Of a DNA stretch of 64,000 nucleotides, positions 58,801-64,000 are shown one piece after another. Under the pieces are notes generated by a model that had not been told where the DNA came from, did no database searches, and was given only the letters and a program-made list of their open reading frames with translations. The DNA lies in NCBI RefSeq assembly GCF_964340395.1, contig NC_135551.1:11796879-11860878 (forward strand), written 5' to 3'. The translations under genes were made by a program, and so were the position numbers. The DNA comes from Glandiceps talaboti (lineage: Eukaryota > Hemichordata > Enteropneusta > Spengelidae). How positions within the stretch are numbered: position 1 is the stretch's first letter; each line of letters starts with the position of its first letter.

Positions 58801-61800
58801 TCTACGATTCTCAATACTACAACATTTACAAACTACAGAGGGCAGTATAACAATACAAGATCATCTCATTTTAGACCAGGTAAACTCAAAATATTTAAGA
58901 TTCACACTCAAGTAACATTAAAACTACAGATCAGTATAGGAATACAGGATCAGCTCATTTTAGACTAGGTAAACTCTAGATATTAAAGATTTACTCTCAC
59001 GTAGCATTTAGAGACTACAGTGTACAGAGAGCTGTATAACTCTACAGGATTATCTCACTCTGGACTAGGGTCCTCATAAAATATTGTTTATGTCATGTCA
59101 TGTCATGTTGTATTTTGTCATGTTAGATTGTTGATACTGTTCTGTTGTATTTTGTCATGTAAGGTTGTATGGACTATTATGTTGAAATATGATGTCAAAT
59201 TTATTCTAGCCTAGGGGAGGTTGAAATACTATGACAAATTTGTTGTAGCCTCGGGGAGGTTGAAATACAAATTTGTTGTAGCCTCGGGGAGGTTGAAATA
59301 CAAATCTGTTGTAGCCTCGAGGAGGTTGAAATACAATGACAAATTTGTTCTGTTCCTTTGTGTTTTGTATTAATGTTTATTCTGATTTGAAACTTCATTC
59401 CCAAAATTTGGAAAGAAAACTATTGACAGTATTTCCCCTCCTTTATATTTCACCATCAGCTGATTCCATTACTGGAAGCCTCTATCCGTGAAGAGAAAAC
59501 ACAGCTGGCATCATCTCCCCTGTACAGTCATACTTCAAGTCTATTAAATCACATGGAGAAGAACATTCAGTCTGATCATCCACATAAGGAAACATACCTC
59601 AGGGTTTTAGATATATTCTGGACCAACTTTTCACCAATATGTATCAGTGTTGTTGATGAGTTAGATGAAATGTCCAAGGGACAACCATTGGAAAATATTG
59701 CATTCTTACTGGAATGTGTCAAGTCACCAAATGTTGTGCGAAAAGCAGCTGCAAAAAAATCCACCAGGGTTAAATTTACAGATGGACCAGGTATTGGTAC
59801 TGGTGCTAGGAGTAAAGTGAAACCTGTTGTTGAACAGATGAATAGAGAAGAAACACCAATCAAACAGGAATTAGATGACTTAGTTGATATACAACCCATA
59901 AAAGAAGGACCACTACTTAGTCTTGTCTGCAAAGTATCCATAATGTCTCATCAATTTGCGCAGCAAAAACCATCTCAAATTCATCAAAAGTTTTTAGCAA
60001 AGCTTGTAAAAGACTTTGCATCTTCAGAGCTATTTAAAGCACTCACAGAAGTTGATACATCAGATGTCAAAGACAGTGAAGAAACAGAGGGAGAAATAAG
60101 CCATGGAGAAATTGAAAACAGAGCCTCATATGCTGGTAGTTTTTTCCACAAGATATTACTTCCATGGATAGAACAACTGGAAAACAGAGACTTGGCAAAT
60201 TATGGGATAGACTGTTTAGTTGATATGATTCTTGCTGTGGTCCAGTCATGTGACAATGAAGCTGAGAAAATACCACTCTTGAATGAAGTGTTGGAGAAAT
60301 GCAGTAATACCATAGTGTTACATAATTTAGTCAATAAGGTAATTGAGTCCTGGTAGATCTTCCAGAATCTGGTAAAAATCAGTTGAGAAGCTTTGTATTC
60401 TTTTGTTTTGTTTTGTATTCTTTTGTTTTGTTTTGTTTTGTTTTGTTTTGTTTTGTTTTGCAAGAATGAATGTTCTTTGACTTTGGGTTCATATTTACAA
60501 ATGAAAATTTCTAAATTACAAACTTAGTAATTTACAAGATTTGTGGGTAGAAATTTTCATTTGATTTGCTTTATTTTTAACCTCTTTCATATCAACTGTG
60601 CATGGTCTGTATGTTCTCTTTGTAAATATGTTATAATACTAAGTTGCGTGTGCCTGACAACTGATCAATGTGATCTGGTTTGATGTGAAAATAAGAGATG
60701 GGGATGCAGTTGTATAATGAATGTCGTCAAATCAACTCCACAAAGAGCCATGGTATTAGTAGGATATATAACTCTGTATTAATTCGCCTCATCGCTAATG
60801 CCAATAGGGAACTTGCAATCCAGACTGAGCATGCTCAGACGCAAAGGACTATGGGATTATCTGTCGTTATCGTAATGCCTAATCTGGAGCTACCGATAAA
60901 ATAAACCTCTCGCAATGGTTAGGGTGACTATGAATTGATTATTTGTGGTTACAAACAATGTAACATTATTGTTTATAATGCTAATTGATTAGTATTTATT
61001 ATTGCATTTCCCATGATGCAATATTCAACATGGCGGGTTTGCAAGTTCCCTTTTGTGATAAAAAGGCTGTAACACAAAGTAGATTGATATCAATGACCTT
61101 ATGTGGCCAAAGTATACTGGACATGATACAGAAAATTATCATTTCACAAAAAGTAGTGTTTGTAATTGTCCACATTTACTACATCAATAATTGTCTTCTT
61201 TTTTCAATCTTCAGGCTGTTTCCACATCAAGTGATGCAGCAATTATGAAATGGTTGAAAGGACCTGAGTTTGGAAGCAAACTAGTCCAAGTCACAAAACA
61301 GCTATGTCATGACAGTATGACCTCTGACCCTTCTGAATCAACCAATGAATGCAGCTGGATGTTAATTAGTCTTGGTCTTTCAACCAATCAAAAACTTGGT
61401 AGGTCTCAGTTTCAACTTGAAAGTAAATGATGCTTGGAATGAAAATGTTCATGTACCATTTGCAAAATACATAGTTGATCATAGATAAATTTTGAATAGT
61501 TGTTGATGTCATGGTCAATATAAATTAGGGGATCCAAAACCCCTCACCTAACCCAAACCACAGCTCCCTAGCTCAGATACAAATATGTATCTATTGTAGA
61601 GTTGGTAGAATCACATTAAAGCTAGGGAGTCTAACTCTATTCCCATCCCTAATCTAAGTCTAACCTTAACTCCCTAGTTTGAAGTTAAAAACAAAATATG
61701 TATCTATTATACAGCCAGTCCACTGCTGTACATTCTTGTCCAATCAGAAATACATGAACCTGGAAATTTTCCACATAAATTCTAGGTGACATATATTATG

Positions 61801-62043
61801 TAATGTCTTGAATCTTGTGCTTTCTGTTTCAAGTATTGCCAGTCATTTCCTAAGTAAACCATATCTACTACATTGTACATTTCAGAACCTGTCATAGCTG
61901 GTGAATACATGGAACAGATATTGAATACATTTCATCAGTCACTACCCAAATCAAAAGATGAAATGTCTGTCAATCAACAACAATTAGAGAGGTGTGTCAG
62001 TTTCATCTGTGATGTCATCAGTAACTTCTTCCATGCCCTTCAG
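52696..62043 (+). CDS. LTN1: Listerin E3 ubiquitin ligase, N-terminal and central part (eleven exons)
   Basis: Eleven exons with GT..AG borders join in frame to about 833 codons that follow the order of animal listerin from [12 protein letters not shown] onward. Listerin docks on the 60S subunit of stalled ribosomes with NEMF and ubiquitinates the trapped nascent chain through a C-terminal RING (ribosome-associated quality control, cytosol). This window covers the conserved N-terminal domain (exons 1 to 3 here) and the long HEAT/ARM-type helical middle. The RWD and RING parts lie beyond 64000. The first exon with the start codon (about 14 residues in vertebrates) is not identified upstream. 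No stops or frameshifts disrupt the exons, so the gene looks functional. Confidence 0.93.
53604..53702 (+). CDS. LTN1: LTN1 exon 2 of this list
   Basis: Acceptor TTTTAATTTGTTAG, donor GCTAAT|GTAAGT, 33 codons, phase 0 on both sides. Reads [30 protein letters not shown]. The WHRLYAKI helix is a listerin signature. Confidence 0.95.
54229..54459 (+). CDS. LTN1: LTN1 exon 3 of this list
   Basis: Acceptor TATATTGATAG, donor TTAGCT|GTAAGT, 77 codons, phase 0. Reads [36 protein letters not shown] and [19 protein letters not shown], nearly colinear with vertebrate listerin. Confidence 0.95.
54955..55130. repeat. 19-base tandem repeat next to the exon 4 acceptor
   Basis: About nine units of TTGATTCTATTGTTTTACT with a 19-base period run up to the acceptor TTTTATTGCAG of exon 4. 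The T-rich units may enlarge the polypyrimidine tract. Confidence 0.85.
55132..55184 (+). CDS. LTN1: LTN1 exon 4 of this list
   Basis: Acceptor TTATTTTATTGCAG, donor CCCAA|GTAAGT. 17 codons plus two bases: [17 protein letters not shown]. Matches the vertebrate QDHL..ETPDTLSDPQ region. Short, but phase (2) fits both neighbours. Confidence 0.88.
56047..56227 (+). CDS. LTN1: LTN1 exon 5 of this list
   Basis: Acceptor GATTGTTGCACAG, donor CCACCA|GTAAGA. After one completing base, 60 codons: [49 protein letters not shown]. Matches the listerin REAKFYRVVTCSLL..FWKYGKHS segment. Confidence 0.93.
56451..56872. mobile_element. Foldback element in LTN1 intron 5
   Basis: AACTAAAACATTGAGGGAT on the left is mirrored on the right, as are ATCATACACATTTTATGTTC and TTCCCACAGACCACTCA. 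Arms about 165 bases around an axis near 56662. No protein. Confidence 0.85.
56930..57130 (+). pseudogene. LINE reverse-transcriptase C-terminal remnant in LTN1 intron 5
   Basis: Broken frames read [14 protein letters not shown], then FKNSFFP[12 protein letters not shown], EDSVVKAGC and AFKT-like residues. The NSFFP.TI..WN.LP..VV.A block is the usual end of many non-LTR polyproteins. It carries stops and frameshifts, so it is an old 5'-truncated insertion. Confidence 0.6.
57273..57446 (+). CDS. LTN1: LTN1 exon 6 of this list
   Basis: Acceptor ATTTTCTTATTCCAG, donor ATCACT|GTAAGT, 58 codons, phase 0. Reads [40 protein letters not shown]. Matches vertebrate IRSAYFELVSALCQ..DDSDPIVCPALWEAVLY. 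Confidence 0.95.
57422..57790. repeat. 66- to 76-base tandem repeat starting at the exon 6 donor
   Basis: Units containing ATAGACCTATCCAAATAAAC recur at 57461, 57528, 57594, 57668 and 57744. The unit near 57715 (GTCCATCACTGTAAGCTGTTG) repeats the exon 6 end and donor (CTCCATCACT|GTAAGTTGTC). Confidence 0.85.
57945..58135 (+). CDS. LTN1: LTN1 exon 7 of this list
   Basis: Acceptor TTTTATCACCTCAG, donor ACAGG|GTAAGT. 63 codons plus two bases: [33 protein letters not shown] and [13 protein letters not shown]. Matches listerin DCWLHVNAKK..ATVIYPYLLPFISKLP. Confidence 0.95.
58732..58879 (+). CDS. LTN1: LTN1 exon 8 of this list
   Basis: Acceptor TTTTTCTCTATTTAG, donor GACCAG|GTAAAC. After one completing base: [40 protein letters not shown]. 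Matches listerin L.TER..SSSE..AVI.AF.ECLRF. Confidence 0.93.
58824..59075. repeat. Three tandem copies of the exon 8 end plus donor
   Basis: The real end (AACTACAGAGGGCAGTATAA .. TTTTAGACCAG|GTAAACTC) is followed by copies whose matching donors lie at about 58968 (GACTAG|GTAAACTC) and 59068 (GACTAG|GGTCC), periods of 89 and 100 bases. Confidence 0.85.
59205..59345. repeat. Short tandem repeat in LTN1 intron 8
   Basis: Four units of GAGGTTGAAATAC..AAATTTGTTGTAGCCTCGG with periods of about 36 to 50 bases. Confidence 0.8.
59460..60338 (+). CDS. LTN1: LTN1 exon 9 of this list (large central exon)
   Basis: Acceptor TATTTCACCATCAG, donor AATAAG|GTAATT, 293 codons, phase 0. Begins [13 protein letters not shown]; contains [20 protein letters not shown], a basic disordered segment ([15 protein letters not shown], vertebrate KVRFAD equivalent), [33 protein letters not shown] and [21 protein letters not shown]. 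The frame stays open 18 bases past the donor, to TAG at 60354; the donor is preferred because exon 10 then follows in phase. Confidence 0.93.
60409..60460. repeat. TTTTG pentanucleotide repeat
   Basis: About nine TTTTG units in LTN1 intron 9. Confidence 0.9.
61215..61398 (+). CDS. LTN1: LTN1 exon 10 of this list
   Basis: Acceptor TTTTCAATCTTCAG, donor AAACTTG|GTAGGT. 61 codons plus one base: [51 protein letters not shown]. Corresponds to the listerin PWLKG..LGEKLV..LC..W.LLSLVLS region. A decayed copy lies at 51250-51440. Confidence 0.9.
61886..62043 (+). CDS. LTN1: LTN1 exon 11 of this list
   Basis: Acceptor TTGTACATTTCAG, donor CTTCAG|GTTAGT. After two completing bases: [19 protein letters not shown], then [17 protein letters not shown]. 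Matches listerin GDVYVERI..LHETL..SVSFICDV. The donor is amplified downstream. Confidence 0.92.
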
Positions 62044-63165
62044 GTTAGTAATAGATTTATGATGTCATCAGTAACTTCTTCCATACCCTTCAGGTTAGTA
62101 GTAATAGATTTATGATGTCATCAGTAACTTCTTTCATGCCCTTCAGGTTAGTAATAGATTTGTGATGTCATCAGTAACTTCTTTCATGCCCTTCAGTTTA
62201 GTAATAGATTTATGATGTCATCAGTAACTTCTTCCATGCCCTTCAGGTTAGTAATAGATTTGTGATGTCATCAGTAACTTCTTCCATGCCCTTCAGGTTA
62301 GTAATAGATTTGTGATGTCATCAGTAACTTCTTTCATGCCCTTCAGGTTAGTAATAGATTTGTGCTGTCATCAGTAACTTCTTTCATGCCCTTCAGGTTA
62401 GTAATAGATTTGTGATGTCATCAGTAACTTCTTTCATGCCCTTCAGGTTAGTAATAGATTTGTGATGTCATCAGTAACTTCTTTCATGCCCTTCAGGTTA
62501 GTAATAGATTTGTGATGTCATCAGTAACTTCTTCCATACCCTTCAGGTTAGTAATAGATTTGTGATGTCATCAGTAACTTCTTCCATACCCTTCAGGTTA
62601 GTAATAGATTTGTGATGTCATCAGTAACTTCTTTCATGCCCTTCAGGTTAGTAATAGATTTGTGATGTCATCAGTAACTTCTTTCATGCCCTTCAGGTTA
62701 GTAATAGATTTGTGATGTCATCAGTAACTTCTTTCATGCCCTTCAGGTTAGTAATAGATTTATGATGTCATCAGTAACTTCTTTCATGCCCTTCAGGTTA
62801 GTAATAGATTTATGATGTCATCAGTAACTTCTTCCATACCCTTCAGGTTAGTAATAGATTTATGATGTCATCAGTAACTTCTTTCATGCCCTTCAGGTTA
62901 GTAATAGATTTGTGATGTCATCAGTAACTTCTTCCATACCCTTCAGGTTAGTAATAGATTTGTGATGTCATCAGTAACTTCTTCCATACCCTTCAGGTTA
63001 ATAATATATTTATGATGTCATCAGTAACTTCTTCCATACCCTTCAGGTTAGTAATAGATTTATGATGTCATCAGTAACTTCTTCCATACCCTTCAGGTTA
63101 GTAATAGATTTATGATGTCATCAGTAATGTCTGTCATGCCTGTCAAGTTAGTAATTGAATAGCTT
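62011..63165. repeat. 50-base minisatellite built from the exon 11 end and its donor, about 23 copies
   Basis: The first unit is exon sequence GATGTCATCAGTAACTTCTT then CCATGCCCTTCAG|GTTAGTAATAG. Downstream units keep the 50-base period and nearly all keep CAG|GTTAGTAATAG. Variants are mostly TTCC/TTTC, ATGCC/ATACC and TTTAT/TTTGT. Each unit end (T.CATGCCCTTCAG) also resembles a splice acceptor. Confidence 0.97.
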
Positions 63166-63201
63166 TGTGATGTCATCAGTAACTTCCTTGTGTATTTGCA
63201 G

Positions 63202-63280
63202 ATTCCTAATTCCCTTCTTGCCACTCAGAGCAATTCTTTTTACTCTGTTCCCCCTCTAGAGGGTGCTATATTACAGAAAG
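63202..63280 (+). CDS. LTN1: Candidate next LTN1 exon
   Basis: Good acceptor CCTTGTGTATTTGCAG and a frame in phase with exon 11 reading IPNSLLATQSNSFYSVPPLE then GAILQK. The donor AAAG|GTCCCT is weak and the next codons lead to TGA. Similarity to listerin after SFICDV is low here, so this may be a false exon. Confidence 0.3.
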
Positions 63281-63420
63281 GTCCCTTCTGAGTTAAATTC
63301 ACTATATTTTTTAGTGGTAGTCATTTTGTATTCACTTGTACAGAGTTTAATTACATGTGACTCAATATTTGTGTGGGAAACTGGAAGGACTTTATTCACC
63401 AAGGTAGAATGAGGTAGAAC

Positions 63421-64000
63421 CATTGAGAAATTTCTACTCCATAGTCTGTGATAGAACCATTGCCAAATTTCTACTCCATAGTCTGTGATAGAACCATTGC
63501 CAAATTTCTACTCCATAGTCTGTGATAGAACCATTGAGAAATTTCTACTCCATAGTCTGTGATAGAACCATTACCAAATTTCTACTCCATAGTCTGTGAT
63601 AGAACCATTGCCAAATTTCTACTCCATAGTCTGTGATAGAACCATTGAGAAATTTCTACTCCATAGTCTGTGATAGAACCATTGCCAAATTTCTACTCCA
63701 TAGTCTGTGATAGAACCATTGCCAAATTTCTACTCCATAGTCTGTGATAGAACCATTGAGAAATTTCTACTCCATAGTCTGTGATAGAACCATTGCCAAA
63801 TTTCTACTCCATAGTCTGTGATAGAACCATTGCCAAATTTCTACTCCATAGTCTGTGATAGAACCATTGAGAAATTTCTACTCCATAGTCTGTGATAGAA
63901 CCATTGCCAAATTTCTACTCCATAGTCTGTGATAGAACCATTGCCAAATTTCTACTCCATAGTCTGTGATAGAACCATTGAGAAATTTCTACTCCATAGT
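63421..64000. repeat. 37-base minisatellite with a 111-base three-unit order
   Basis: Units read CTACTCCATAGTCTGTGATA then GAACCATTG and either AGAAATTT or CCAAATTT. The two forms follow the order AGA, CCA, CCA, giving a strict 111-base higher-order period (63424, 63535, 63646, 63757, 63868, 63979). The array runs off the window end. Confidence 0.95.

Overview
This window is eukaryotic and almost certainly from a metazoan. Protein-coding sequence is cut into short exons with GT..AG introns. There are animal-type LINEs, a tRNA-derived SINE, hAT-type elements and long minisatellites. The base composition is AT-rich, yet poly-G and poly-C runs of 8 to 15 bases are scattered through it. The repeat style suggests a marine invertebrate; the phylum cannot be fixed from this sequence. 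No bacterial genes, CRISPR array or operon-like structure is present.

1 to 39 kb is a transposon landscape with no confident host gene. Three long elements have matching inverted ends and 3-base TAA or TTA target duplications: 1544-8888, 14225-16491 and 23518-32312. The first is nested: a foldback element (2032-7503) sits inside it, a LINE (2131-6926) sits in the foldback's CATA microsatellite, and a 911-base hAT element (4560-5470) sits in the LINE just before the YADD codons. An inverted, LINE-free relative lies at 44.7-46.3 kb. The third element holds a second, two-ORF LINE (24650-30769). That LINE is itself disrupted by a 1.6-kb inverted-repeat element and one in-frame stop, and it separates two protein-like fragments, the right one with a SAP-like helix pair and an acidic tail. 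Several small palindromic MITEs have readable target duplications.

39.1 to 40.4 kb holds two exons of an unidentified gene on the + strand that join in frame. Each is followed by a minisatellite (41-base and 35-base units) made from the exon end plus its splice donor. A possible terminal membrane-protein exon lies at 43.2 kb. From 44 to 52.5 kb the sequence is again mostly repeats.

52.7 to 62.0 kb holds eleven consecutive exons (about 833 codons) of listerin (LTN1), the E3 ubiquitin ligase of ribosome-associated quality control. The start-codon exon and the C-terminal RING half lie outside what can be seen. Phases agree across all ten introns. Three LTN1 introns begin with tandem copies of the preceding exon end and its donor, the same pattern as in the 39-40 kb gene. 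This recurring donor-seeded tandem duplication is the most interesting signal in the window.
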